Below the pieces are notes generated by a model. It was not told the origin of the DNA and did no database searches. It worked only from the letters and a program-made list of their open reading frames with translations. 64,000 nt of DNA from Streptomyces candidus (GTDB lineage: Bacteria; Actinomycetota; Actinomycetes; Streptomycetales; Streptomycetaceae), in NCBI RefSeq assembly GCF_014207445.1, contig NZ_JACHEM010000008.1, positions 248,001 to 312,000 of the forward strand. The letters run 5' to 3'. Made by a program: the position numbers and the translations under genes. Below, piece after piece: positions 17,217 through 25,628 of the stretch (positions are counted from its first letter, which is position 1; each line of letters starts with the position of its first letter).

Positions 17217-18137
17217 TCACACCGGCCGGGCGCACCCGACCGGCCGCCCGCCGCCCAGCTGTACGTACAGCCGGGTGGCGGGCGGGCACTGGGCGCGTGT
17301 GCCGACCGACCGTTCCACCCGGAACGCGGGGGAGCGGTCGCCCGAACCGTCGCACGCCGTCTCCTTCACCCGGCCGCCGCCCGCCTCGTACACGCAGTCC
17401 CCGACGACCGTGTGCGGGCCGCCGCCACCACCGGGGTCGCCGGGGTGCGGGGCCTGGAGGTTGCGCATGCAGGCGTAGCCGCGCGGGACGACGCCGTCGC
17501 CGTTCTCGTCGCTGCTGGGCCGTGACTCCGAGAGGTGCAGGACGAAGTCGGTGGTGGCCGGACACGCCCGCCCGTCGCCGCTCTCGCCGTTGTGGCGCTC
17601 GGTCACCCGTGCGGCGGCCCGCTCGCTGTTGCACGGCACCTCGCGGGGCGCGGCCCCGTACGAAGCACACTCGCCGACGCCGAGGAAGACGTCCCCGTAC
17701 CCGGAGGGCGCGGTGGGCACCAGGCCGCCGGCCTGCCCGGAACCCCGACCGACCCCGCCCGCTTCCCCGCCCCCGTCACCCCCCTGGCAACCGGCTGCCA
17801 GCAGTCCGGCCGCCCACAGGCCGACCCCCAGCACCCGCAGCCCCTGCCGCACCCGACGCCGGCTCCCGGGCGGGCCACCCTCGCCCTGGCTTGTGCTCCC
17901 GGCGCTGCTTCCGGGCGCGCCCGTGCTCCCGCTCCGGGGTGAGCCCACGCCTGTGCTCCCGGCGCTGCTTCCGGGCGCGCCCGTGCTCCCGCTCCGGGGT
18001 GAGCCCACGCCTGTGCCCCCGGCGCTGCCTCCGGGCGTGCCCGTGCTCCCGCTCCTGCTCCCGGGCGGGCCCATGCCCGTGTTCCCGGCCGCCCCGGCCC
18101 GGCCCCCGCCTTCGCCCCCGGCCCTGTTCTCGCTCAC
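17217..18137 (-). CDS. LppU-like envelope protein with Gly/Ser/Pro repeat tail
   Basis: The 306-residue frame has three parts. A low-complexity N-terminal tail (about 100 residues) is built on a 20-residue repeat rich in Gly, Ser, Thr and Pro. A hydrophobic segment follows, ending LLAAGC (possible lipobox). The extracytoplasmic part carries two similar Cys-containing repeats, one starting VGECASYG and the other VGDCVYEA, each with PC/AC and later Cys residues, resembling LppU-type domains. Start GTG at 18137 follows a GGGGGGCGG tract. A GTG at 17852, directly before the hydrophobic segment, would instead make a plain 211-residue lipoprotein. The function is unknown. Confidence 0.65.
   Translation of the reverse strand: MSENRAGGEGGGRAGAAGNTGMGPPGSRSGSTGTPGGSAGGTGVGSPRSGSTGAPGSSAGSTGVGSPRSGSTGAPGSSAGSTSQGEGGPPGSRRRVRQGLRVLGVGLWAAGLLAAGCQGGDGGGEAGGVGRGSGQAGGLVPTAPSGYGDVFLGVGECASYGAAPREVPCNSERAAARVTERHNGESGDGRACPATTDFVLHLSESRPSSDENGDGVVPRGYACMRNLQAPHPGDPGGGGGPHTVVGDCVYEAGGGRVKETACDGSGDRSPAFRVERSVGTRAQCPPATRLYVQLGGGRPVGCARPV
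17892..18080. repeat. 60-bp tandem repeat inside the LppU-like gene
   Basis: Units start at 17892, 17952 and 18012. The first two are identical across nearly their full length, the third has a few changes, and a partial fourth copy follows. Because 60 is a multiple of three, copy number can change without breaking the frame. The encoded unit is about 20 residues of Gly, Ser, Thr, Ala and Pro. Confidence 0.9.
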
Positions 18138-18631
18138 GTGCCGCCCCCCCGACGCTTCGCCCGGACTGGCCCGGCCCCGGGGGCGTACGCCAGGTGCGCG
18201 GGGTCGGTTCCGCCGTAAGGGGGAACACGCCGCCCCTCCTGCGGCGCGCACGACCGCCTCACCCACCCCGCCCGGCCCATCCCTCGCACTCGCACCAATG
18301 TGCGAGAAGCGGCGACTTTCCCGGAGGACCCGGGAACCCGCTCGCGTCCCGCGTCGTCCCATTGCCGTACCGCCGGAGAGTCTCCGCAGGGCGGTGTCGG
18401 CCCTCGCTGCTGGCTGCGTTCGCTGACTCCCCTCTCCAACCGTCCGCGGCCGGCAGTACGCCGCCACCGGCGCGCCCCCTCCATATGCGCCGGTGGCGGC
18501 CCCCTCCCCCCCGGCCCCCACTCCCGGAAAGTCCCCGCACCACGCTCTGCACGGTTATTGACGGGTACTTACTTTCGAGCCAGTGTGACCCCGCTGGAAG
18601 TTTCCTTCAAGGGCTTCACGAAGGGGTACCC
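18138..18631. other. Long divergent intergenic region before the GH3 gene
   Basis: About 490 bases separate two divergent genes. Both strands show only GC-rich shadow frames. A promoter-like TTGACG box lies near the right end. I see no RNA gene or conserved protein frame. Confidence 0.5.
18558..18586 (+). promoter_or_regulatory. Promoter of the GH3 gene
   Basis: TTGACG at 18558-18563 and CAGTGT at 18581-18586 are separated by 17 bases, close to the Streptomyces housekeeping consensus. They lie in an unusually AT-rich patch about 45 bases before the GTG start. Confidence 0.55.
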
Positions 18632-20473
18632 GTGCCGGACCGCACCTCCGCTCCCTCCCGCCGCACCCTCCTCACCGCGAGCGCCGCCGCGGCGGCCGTC
18701 GCCGTCACCGGAGGCACCGTCGGCCCCGCCGCGGCGGCCGACCGGCCCACCGCCGACCGCCTCCGCCACCTCATCGCCTCCATGACCCTGGAGGAAAAGG
18801 TCGGCCAGCTCTTCGTGATGCGGGTGTACGGACACTCCGCGACCGCCCCCGACCAGGCGGACGTCGACGCCAACCTCAAGGAGATCGGCGTCCGTACCGC
18901 CGCCGAGCTGATCGCGAAGTACCACGTCGGCGGCATCATCTACTTCGCGTGGGCGCACAACACCCGCGACCCGCACCAGATCGCCGACCTCTCCAACGGC
19001 ATCCAGCAGGCCGCCCTCGCCGACCGCACCCGCATCCCGCTCCTGACCTCCACCGACCAGGAGCACGGCATCGTCGCGCGGGTGGGCAGACCCGCCACCC
19101 TGCTGCCCGGCGCGATGGCGCTCGGCGCGGGCGCGTTCCGGCGCGGCACCCGTGACGCCCGCGAAGCCGCCCGTATCGCCGGTGCCGAACTCGCCGCCCT
19201 CGGCATCCGGCAGAACTACGCCCCCGACGCGGACGTCAACGTCGACCCCGGCAACCCGGTCATCGGCGTCCGCTCCTTCGGCTCCGAGCCGTCGTCGGTG
19301 GCCGCCCTCGTCGCCGCCCAGGTGCGGGGCTACCAGTCCGCCAGAGTCGTCGCGACGGCCAAGCACTTCCCGGGGCACGGCGACACCAAGGACGACAGCC
19401 ACCACAAACTCCCGCACATCGACCACACGCGGGAGGAGTGGCAGGCGCTCGACGCGCCGCCCTTCCGCGCCGCCGTCGCCGCCGGCATCGACTCGATCAT
19501 GACGGCCCACATCGTCGTCCCCGCACTCGACCCGGCGGAGGACCCCGCGACGCTGTCCCGCCCCATCCTCACCGGGATCCTCCGGGAGGAACTGGGCTTC
19601 CAGGGCGTCGTCGTGACCGACTCGCTCAGCATGGAGGGCGTCCGCACGAAATACGGCGACGACCGGGTGCCGGTGCTGGCGCTGAAGGCGGGATGCGACC
19701 AGCTCCTCAACCCGCCGAACCTGGACGTGGCCTGGAACGCGGTCCTCGCGGCGGTCAGGGGCGGGGAACTCACCGAGGCAAGGATCGACGAGTCCCTGCT
19801 GCGCATCCTCCGGCTCAAGGCGAAGCGCGGGCTCTTCGACCAGCCGTACGTGACCCGCCGCGCCGTCGACCGCACCGTGGGCACCCGCCGCCACCTGGCC
19901 GCCGCCGACCGGATCGCCGACGCGACGACGACCCTCCTGGTGAACGAGGGCGGGCTGCTGCCCCTGTCCCCCCGCCGCCACCGGCGGGTGCTCGTCGTCG
20001 GCGTCGACCCGGCCTCCCCGACCGGCACGACGGGCCCGCCCACCGCCGTCCTGGCCGCCGAGCTCACCGGGCTCGGCTTCACCGCGACGGCGCTGCCCAC
20101 CGGCCCCGCCCCCACCCGAGCGAAGATCGACGAAGCGGTCGCCGCGGCGCGGGCGGGCGCGAACGCGGTCGTCGTGACCACCCGCAACGTGTCGGCCACG
20201 AGCACCCAGCGGACCCTGGTGGCCGAACTCGCGGCGACGGGCGTCCCCGTGACGACGATCGCGATCCAGAACCCCTACGACGTGGCCCGCACCACGGGCC
20301 TCGGCGCGCGCGCCCACCTCGCCGCGTACTCCTGGACGGACGTCGAGACGCGAGCCGCGGCACGCGTACTGGCGGGACGGATCCGCCCGACGGGACGACT
20401 GCCCGTCCCGGTGCACAGGGCGGACGACCCGGGGACGGTGCTGTTCCCCGTGGGGCACGGGCTGGGGTACTGA
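18632..20473 (+). CDS. Secreted beta-N-acetylglucosaminidase, glycoside hydrolase family 3
   Basis: This 613-residue protein begins with a twin-arginine-type signal (SRRTLLTASAAAAA). The GH3 barrel carries AKHFPGHGDT followed by DSHH (about residues 246-262), the loop with the His-Asp dyad characteristic of NagZ-type N-acetylglucosaminidases. The nucleophile motif is VTDSLSMEG (Asp at about 329). A second alpha/beta domain follows, as in the longer secreted actinomycete enzymes. It probably releases GlcNAc from chitin or peptidoglycan fragments outside the cell. Start GTG at 18632 is preceded by AAGGGG; the larger open frame upstream lacks family similarity. Confidence 0.9.
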   Translation: MPDRTSAPSRRTLLTASAAAAAVAVTGGTVGPAAAADRPTADRLRHLIASMTLEEKVGQLFVMRVYGHSATAPDQADVDANLKEIGVRTAAELIAKYHVGGIIYFAWAHNTRDPHQIADLSNGIQQAALADRTRIPLLTSTDQEHGIVARVGRPATLLPGAMALGAGAFRRGTRDAREAARIAGAELAALGIRQNYAPDADVNVDPGNPVIGVRSFGSEPSSVAALVAAQVRGYQSARVVATAKHFPGHGDTKDDSHHKLPHIDHTREEWQALDAPPFRAAVAAGIDSIMTAHIVVPALDPAEDPATLSRPILTGILREELGFQGVVVTDSLSMEGVRTKYGDDRVPVLALKAGCDQLLNPPNLDVAWNAVLAAVRGGELTEARIDESLLRILRLKAKRGLFDQPYVTRRAVDRTVGTRRHLAAADRIADATTTLLVNEGGLLPLSPRRHRRVLVVGVDPASPTGTTGPPTAVLAAELTGLGFTATALPTGPAPTRAKIDEAVAAARAGANAVVVTTRNVSATSTQRTLVAELAATGVPVTTIAIQNPYDVARTTGLGARAHLAAYSWTDVETRAAARVLAGRIRPTGRLPVPVHRADDPGTVLFPVGHGLGY

Positions 20474-20520
20474 GGCGGGGGACGGGCTCAGGGCCGAGGA
20501 CGGGGGAGGCGCGGGACGGC

Positions 20521-20640
20521 GGGGCCCTCTACGTGGCCTGGGTGGTCACCGTCTTCGGCTTCGGGGCGTGGGGGTTCCTGCTCAGCCGCCACCCCGCCTC
20601 CCCGGTGGCCCCCTTCACGCTCCTCGGCCCGCTGGCCCGG
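20521..20640 (+). pseudogene. Fragment of an EamA/DMT-family transporter
   Basis: About 35 codons without a proper start encode ALYVAWVVTVFGFGAWG, then LLSRHPASPVAPFTLL. This matches, from memory, the penultimate membrane segment of EamA transporters (a glycine-rich Trp-Gly helix, then Arg-x-x-x-Ala-x-x-Val-Ala-Pro). The match stops abruptly at about 20626, where the expected VPVFGM segment is absent. No other part of the gene is visible on either side, so this is a remnant between the GH3 gene and the isomerase. Confidence 0.5.
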
Positions 20641-20647
20641 TTCCGGT

Positions 20648-21478
20648 TCAGCGGGCCGAGGAGCCTTTGGCGGAAGCCAGCAGGGCCAGGTGTTCCCGTC
20701 CCGCCGCCAGCAGACCCGGCAGCTCCGCCGCCCCCGGGTACCAGCGCTTCTCGTACTCCCAGCACACCCAGTCGTTCGGGGTGAGGAGGGAGAGGCACTC
20801 GGCGAGCGGCAGCACCCCGGCGCCGAGGGGGAGCGGAGTCGTGTCGTCGGCCGACGCGATGTCCTTGCACTGCACGTAACCGAGGTACGGGGCGAGCACG
20901 CCGTGGGAGGTGGCGGGGTCCTCACCGCCGAGCCAGGTGTGCATGACGTCCCACAGGACGCCGACGTTCTTGTGGCCGACGGCGGCCACGACACGGGCCG
21001 CGTCCACGCCGGTGCGGTGCGAGTCGTGGGTCTCCAGGAGGATGCGCACGCCGTACTCCTCGGCGATCTCCGCCGCCGCGCCCAGCCGCCGCGCGGCCCG
21101 GTCGTCGCCGCTCTCGCAGCCGCCGGCGGAGGCGTTCTCCGCGACGTCCCGCGCGTCCCCGGCGCCGGGGAAGACCCGTACGTACGGAGCGCCCAGGTCC
21201 CGCGCCAGTTCCAGCAGGCCCCGGACCTCCGCCAGCACCGGTTCGTCCTCGCCCGGGACGGCGACCTTCGCGTACCCGGCGACGGCGAGGATCTCGATCC
21301 CCACGTCGGCGAACGTCGCAGCGGTCGCCGCGCGCGCCTGTGGCCCGATCCCCGGATGCACCGGCTCCTCGGGGTGGGCGCGCAGCTCGACGCCCTGGAA
21401 ACCGGCGCCCACGGCGAGCGCGGCGACGTCGGACATCGGCATGCCGGGGACGCCGAGGGTGGAAAAGGCCAGCTTCAC
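20648..21478 (-). CDS. Sugar phosphate isomerase/epimerase (xylose-isomerase-like TIM barrel)
   Basis: This 276-residue protein has the AP-endonuclease-2/xylose-isomerase barrel: KLAFSTLGVPG at the start, GVELRAHP, an Asp/His-containing LLETHDSH strand, LWDVMHTW (metal-binding Asp/His), and CKDIASAD near the end. A small insertion, GGCESGDDRAARR, is seen around residue 118. Enzymes of this group isomerise or epimerise sugars or inositol-like polyols; the substrate cannot be read from sequence. GTG at 21478 is chosen with GGAG about ten bases upstream. The larger open frame upstream of it is repeat-rich and unrelated. It is transcribed as a single gene. Confidence 0.82.
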   Translation of the reverse strand: MKLAFSTLGVPGMPMSDVAALAVGAGFQGVELRAHPEEPVHPGIGPQARAATAATFADVGIEILAVAGYAKVAVPGEDEPVLAEVRGLLELARDLGAPYVRVFPGAGDARDVAENASAGGCESGDDRAARRLGAAAEIAEEYGVRILLETHDSHRTGVDAARVVAAVGHKNVGVLWDVMHTWLGGEDPATSHGVLAPYLGYVQCKDIASADDTTPLPLGAGVLPLAECLSLLTPNDWVCWEYEKRWYPGAAELPGLLAAGREHLALLASAKGSSAR

Positions 21479-21494
21479 TGGGCGACAACTCCTT

Positions 21495-21566
21495 CTGTTC
21501 CTGCCGTGGTGGATACGGCTGTTCCTGCGGTGGTGCGTACGGCTCGTCCTGCGGTGGTGCGTACGG
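21495..21566. repeat. Three 24-bp tandem repeats between divergent genes
   Basis: Units at 21495, 21519 and 21543 share the core CTGCGGTGGTGCGTACGG with few changes. On the minus strand the open frame reads repeated PYAPPQ-type peptides, like Pro/Gln-rich linkers of Streptomyces membrane proteins. No such gene is evident around it. The array sits just upstream of the isomerase start. Confidence 0.8.
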
Positions 21567-21755
21567 CCTCGGGTGCGGCGGGGCCGGCCGGGGCCGGGCC
21601 GCCGGTTCCGGGGCGCCCCCTTCCGGTACCCGGTTCCGGCCGAAAACCACCGCGGGCGCCCCGCCGTCCGCCGGGCCCGGTCCCGCCCCCGGCCGCTCGG
21701 CCGGCGGAGGCGCGGGGGCAGAGTAGGGGACTGCCGTACGGGGCAGGACACGCCC

Positions 21756-22607
21756 ATGACTTCCGAAACCTCCGGCGCCTGGCAATTCACCGACTCCCGC
21801 GGCCAGTTGGCGTCCGCCGCCGACCGCCCCACCCGTATCGCCGCGTACCTCCAGGCAGGCGCGTCCCTCTGGGACCACGGCCTGCGCCCGCACGGAATCT
21901 TCGGCTCCCACCACGACGGCCCCGCCCCCGACCCCGCCAAATGCGGCTCCCTGCCGCTCGACGGCCTGACCTACTTCGGCGCGGGCGCCTCCCTCGACCC
22001 GGACGGGATCCTCGCCTCCGGCGCCGACCTCCTCGTCGCCGTCACCTACGGCGGCGGCGCGGTCTACGGCATGGAACCCGACGCGGTCAAGCACCTGGAG
22101 GAGCAGATCCCGGTCGTCGTGATCGACGTCGGTCAGAGCCGCTCCCTGGCCGACGTACGGGAAGCCTTCGGCGCCCTCGCGCACAGCCTCGGCGGCGCGG
22201 AACCCCCGGAGTCCGCCTACCAGCTCGCCGACGCACAGGCCAAGCTCAAGTCGCTCGCCGGTCCTGCGGCCCCGCCCCTGCTCGCCCTGTCCCCGGCGAG
22301 CGGTACCGAGGTGCACCTCGCCCGCCCGCACACCTGGCCGGACCTGCGCGCCCTCACCGCCCTCGGGGTGCCCCTGCTGAGCCCGCCGCCGGAGGGCGGC
22401 GCGAACTGGGCGACCGTGGACTGGCCGACGGCTGCCGCGCTCGGCCCCCGGCTGGTCCTCGCCGACGTACGGGCGAACGCGGCGCTCCTCGACCCTGCCC
22501 TGCTCGGCGACGGCGTCCGCATCCTGCCCTGGAACCCCGAGCTCCCGGCGAGCGCCACCTCCCACACCCTCTTCTACACCGGCATCACGCAGGCACTTCA
22601 GGGCTGA
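21756..22607 (+). CDS. Cytosolic protein with an ABC-type iron/corrinoid-binding fold
   Basis: This 283-residue protein resembles the periplasmic-binding-protein domain used for ferric siderophores and corrinoids: RPTRIAAYLQAGASLWDHGL, then LLVAVTYGGG, VVVIDVGQSRSL, and a second lobe. It lacks a signal peptide or lipobox, so it would stay in the cytoplasm, and no ABC permease or ATPase is adjacent. Such signal-less paralogues are known in Streptomyces, but their ligand and role are unclear. ATG at 21756 is the first plausible start. It is followed by the SDR gene after about 180 bases. Confidence 0.75.
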   Translation: MTSETSGAWQFTDSRGQLASAADRPTRIAAYLQAGASLWDHGLRPHGIFGSHHDGPAPDPAKCGSLPLDGLTYFGAGASLDPDGILASGADLLVAVTYGGGAVYGMEPDAVKHLEEQIPVVVIDVGQSRSLADVREAFGALAHSLGGAEPPESAYQLADAQAKLKSLAGPAAPPLLALSPASGTEVHLARPHTWPDLRALTALGVPLLSPPPEGGANWATVDWPTAAALGPRLVLADVRANAALLDPALLGDGVRILPWNPELPASATSHTLFYTGITQALQG

Positions 22608-22785
22608 ACACCCTCCCGGCAGACCCGGTCGCCTCCTGTTGGATCATGTCCGGAGCGCGCCGCGCGACGACGCGGACCGCCCCCGCGTCGCACGCGCAGC
22701 GCACCGCACACGCACCCCGTGCGTCGCACACCGCATGCGTCACCCCGTGCGTCGCACCGGAATCCACTCCACCAGGAGGCAGCAC

Positions 22786-23526
22786 GTGGCCCGTCCGATC
22801 ACCCTCGTCACCGGTGGCAGCCGAGGCATCGGAGCCGCCACCTGCCTGCGCCTCGCCGCCGACGGTCACGACATCGCACTCGCCTACGTACGGGACGAGG
22901 CCGCCGCCGAGCAGAGCGCGGCGGCGGTCCGGGCAACCGGCGTCCGCTGCCTCGCCGTCCGCGCGGACACCTCCGTCGAGGCGGACGTCGACCGGCTCTT
23001 CGACACCGTCGCCGCCGAACTCGGCCCGCTCACCGGCCTGGTCAACAACGCGGGCGTCACCGGCAGGCTCAGCCCCCTCGCCGACGCCACCACCGAGGAC
23101 CTACGCCGTGTCCTGGACGTCAACGTCTTCGGCACCCTGCTGTGCTGCCGCCGCGCCGCCCGCGACATGACGGCGGCCGGCGGCGGCGCCATCGTCAACA
23201 TCTCGTCCGGTGCGGCCACCCTCGGCAGCCCCGGCGAGTACGTCCACTACGCCGCCTCCAAGGCCGCCGTCGACGCTCTCACCGTCGGTCTCTCCAAGGA
23301 ACTCGGCCCCGACGGCATCCGTGTCAACGCCGTCGCCCCCGGCCTCGTCGACACCGACATGCACGCCGCGATGGGCGACCCCGACCGCCCCGCCCGCATG
23401 GCCCCCGACCTCCCCCTGCGCCGCGCCGGCGAAGCCTCCGAGATCGCCGCCGCCATCGCCTGGCTGCTCTCTCCGGAGGCCTCGTACACGTCGGGGACGG
23501 TGCTTCGGGTGGCGGGGGGACGGTAG
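22786..23526 (+). CDS. Short-chain dehydrogenase/reductase
   Basis: This 246-residue classical SDR has the nucleotide-binding motif TGGSRGIG (about residues 8-15), NNAG (about 86), the Ser of NISSGAA, and YAASK (Tyr-x-x-x-Lys, about 155-159). It resembles FabG-like 3-oxoacyl reductases and sugar dehydrogenases with NAD(P)H; the substrate is not evident. GTG at 22786 is well supported by AGGAGG six bases upstream. The preceding 100 bases contain repeated CGTGCGTCGCAC words with no frame of interest. Confidence 0.88.
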   Translation: MARPITLVTGGSRGIGAATCLRLAADGHDIALAYVRDEAAAEQSAAAVRATGVRCLAVRADTSVEADVDRLFDTVAAELGPLTGLVNNAGVTGRLSPLADATTEDLRRVLDVNVFGTLLCCRRAARDMTAAGGGAIVNISSGAATLGSPGEYVHYAASKAAVDALTVGLSKELGPDGIRVNAVAPGLVDTDMHAAMGDPDRPARMAPDLPLRRAGEASEIAAAIAWLLSPEASYTSGTVLRVAGGR

Positions 23527-23540
23527 GCCCGCAGGAAGGG

Positions 23541-25496
23541 TCAGTCGGCCACGTCGACGCCGTAGCCCCGCGCCAGGCCTTCGAGGCCGTGGTCGTATCC
23601 CTGGCCCACGGCCCGGAATCGCCATTGTCCTGCCCGGAGGTAGAACTCCGCTAACAGCAAGGTCCGTTCGGTGGTCGCGGCGTCCAGCGTGGCACGTGCG
23701 AGGGGCGCCTCCACGTTGCCCCACGACGCCGCGACCTGGAGCGGACCCACGTCACCGAAGGTGTCCTCGCCGTCGACGGCGGCTGCCACGACCACCCGAC
23801 GGGCGGCCGGAGGCAAGGCCGCCAGATCGATGGTGACGGTCTGTTCGGCGGGACCGCCGGTGAACAAGCGCACCGTCCCTGCCGGGTTTTCCGGGGCGCC
23901 GTAGAAGACGAAGTCCTCGTCGAAGGAGACCTGCTCGTCGTCGTCCAGGACGAAGGCGACGACGTCGATCGCGCACGCCGTGCGCGACCCCCACGTGGCG
24001 GTGACGGAGAGCGGCGTCCCCGCCCTGAGCGCGGGCAGGTCCGTCACACCGCCCCGCGGCACGGTCTGCGGTGCGTGCGGACGGTGGAACGCTCCGGGTT
24101 CGTACGGGGCGACCGTTCCGTCCAGCCAGTCCGGTTCGTGTGCGGGAACGGCGAGTTGGGCAATCCGTCCCATCCGGCGATCCTGATGGCCGCCGGGAAG
24201 CACGACGACATCAGTGACGCTCGCGGAAAGGTTCACGGCGGCCGAGCCGCCGAGTTCGACCACTCGGATCCGGTACGAGGCCGCCTCCGGGTGCGAGCCG
24301 CCGAGGACCAGGACGCGCCGGCCGGAGAGAGGCCCGGTGGGCCTCGGGAGCCTGGCCGCCTTCGCGGGCCGGCCAGCACCGCGGGGCTGCGAGGAGCCCG
24401 CTGCAGAAGCGGACGCCTGGGCGGGCACAGGGGCGGATGCGGAGCCGCCCTGCGCAGGAGCGATCTCCCACTCCGGCTCGGGCGCGGAGGAGAGGGCCGT
24501 TCCCGAAGCGGGGGCGAGGACGGCGGTCTCCGGCGCGGGGCCCGGCACCGCTGCCGGTGCGTCGTGCGGTGTGCCCGGCCGTACATCGCCCAGCATCCGC
24601 AGGAAGGAGCGCTCGTCGATGACCGGAACGCCCTCGGCGAGCGCGCGGCGAGCCTTCGCGGAACCGGTGGCACTGTCGTTCGTGACGAGGGCGCTGGTGT
24701 GCTTGCTGACCGAGCCCATCACGTTCAGTCCTGCGGTTACCGCCCGGGCCAGCAGCTCCGTGCGTCCGGTGTCGGTGTCGCCGGTGACGGCGACCTTCAT
24801 GCCCTGCACCAGCGGCCCGCCCTGCGTGACCCGGCCGGGGTTGCGGTAGGCGCACGACGCCTTGGGTGGCTTCGGGGTGAACTGCGCGTCCTGTCGGGGA
24901 GGACAGGGCACCAAGGGCAGCGGGACGTCCAGGTGCGCAGCCTCGGCCAGCGACGCCCGCAGGATTCCGACCAGCGTCCGGGTGTCGTCGAGGGCGTCAT
25001 GGGCGCGCAGTTGGGGAAGGCCGTAGTGGGTGGAGAGCGTCCCGAGCCTGAGGTCGGTGGTGGGCGGGTCCAACTGCCGGTTGAGGGACAGTGTGCACAG
25101 GCGCCGGGCGACCGGCAGCGACAGCCCGGCCCTGGCGAACTCGTGCGCCAGGAACTCGTAGTCGAACTGGGCGTTGTGCGCGACCATCACCCGGCCCTGG
25201 AGCATCGCCGCGATCCGCTCCGCGACTTGATTGAACGTCGGAGCTCCGGACAGTCGCTCCGGAGTCAGGCCGTGAATGTCGACCCTCCCCGGGTCGCAGC
25301 CGGGGTTGAGCAGGGTGGAGAACTCGTCGGTCTGCTCCCCGTCGGGGCCCAAGGTGATCACCGCGACCGACAGCACCCGGTCGCGGCGGGCAGTCAGCCC
25401 CGAGGTCTCAACGTCCACCAGTGCCCACTCGTGCAGGTAGTCCGGCAGATCCGGCAAATGGAGTGCACCGAGAGAGGGGGGAGAGGTGAAGGTCAT
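23541..25496 (-). CDS. DEDDh exonuclease - BRCT - TerD fusion protein
   Basis: The 651-residue protein combines three modules. Residues 23-190 form a DnaQ-like 3'-5' exonuclease: Asp28 and Glu30 in VDVETSG, AHNAQFDYEF for Exo II, and HDALDDTRTL for Exo III. A BRCT-like domain follows (KVAVTGDTDTGRTELL, about 260-330), then a Pro/Ala-rich linker and a second BRCT-like segment (RRVLVLGGSHPEA). The last 190 residues are a TerD-type domain with the acidic VFLDDDEQV-like calcium region (here AFVLDDDEQVSFDEDFVFYG). The ATG at 25496 lacks an obvious ribosome site and may be leaderless. A DNA-repair or stress role is likely but inferred. Confidence 0.85.
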   Translation of the reverse strand: MTFTSPPSLGALHLPDLPDYLHEWALVDVETSGLTARRDRVLSVAVITLGPDGEQTDEFSTLLNPGCDPGRVDIHGLTPERLSGAPTFNQVAERIAAMLQGRVMVAHNAQFDYEFLAHEFARAGLSLPVARRLCTLSLNRQLDPPTTDLRLGTLSTHYGLPQLRAHDALDDTRTLVGILRASLAEAAHLDVPLPLVPCPPRQDAQFTPKPPKASCAYRNPGRVTQGGPLVQGMKVAVTGDTDTGRTELLARAVTAGLNVMGSVSKHTSALVTNDSATGSAKARRALAEGVPVIDERSFLRMLGDVRPGTPHDAPAAVPGPAPETAVLAPASGTALSSAPEPEWEIAPAQGGSASAPVPAQASASAAGSSQPRGAGRPAKAARLPRPTGPLSGRRVLVLGGSHPEAASYRIRVVELGGSAAVNLSASVTDVVVLPGGHQDRRMGRIAQLAVPAHEPDWLDGTVAPYEPGAFHRPHAPQTVPRGGVTDLPALRAGTPLSVTATWGSRTACAIDVVAFVLDDDEQVSFDEDFVFYGAPENPAGTVRLFTGGPAEQTVTIDLAALPPAARRVVVAAAVDGEDTFGDVGPLQVAASWGNVEAPLARATLDAATTERTLLLAEFYLRAGQWRFRAVGQGYDHGLEGLARGYGVDVAD

Positions 25497-25628
25497 GGGG
25501 AGAAGGATGAAGTGGAGAAGGGGCCGCCTCAAGCGGAATGCCGTTTCGTCCGCCTTTCTCCACTGTGTCTCTTCCATCGGACTTCTCCGGCCGGTCGGTC
25601 CATGTCGACGCCTGCCCTGTCCCCGGCG

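Noticed and set aside
17892..18080. Regular repeats as a CRISPR array
   Set aside because: The units are contiguous without unique spacers, encode an in-frame peptide, and no cas gene is present.
22660..22770. Repeated CGTGCGTCGCAC words before the SDR gene
   Set aside because: Only two clear copies in a low-complexity stretch; no symmetry or spacing that would argue for a binding site.
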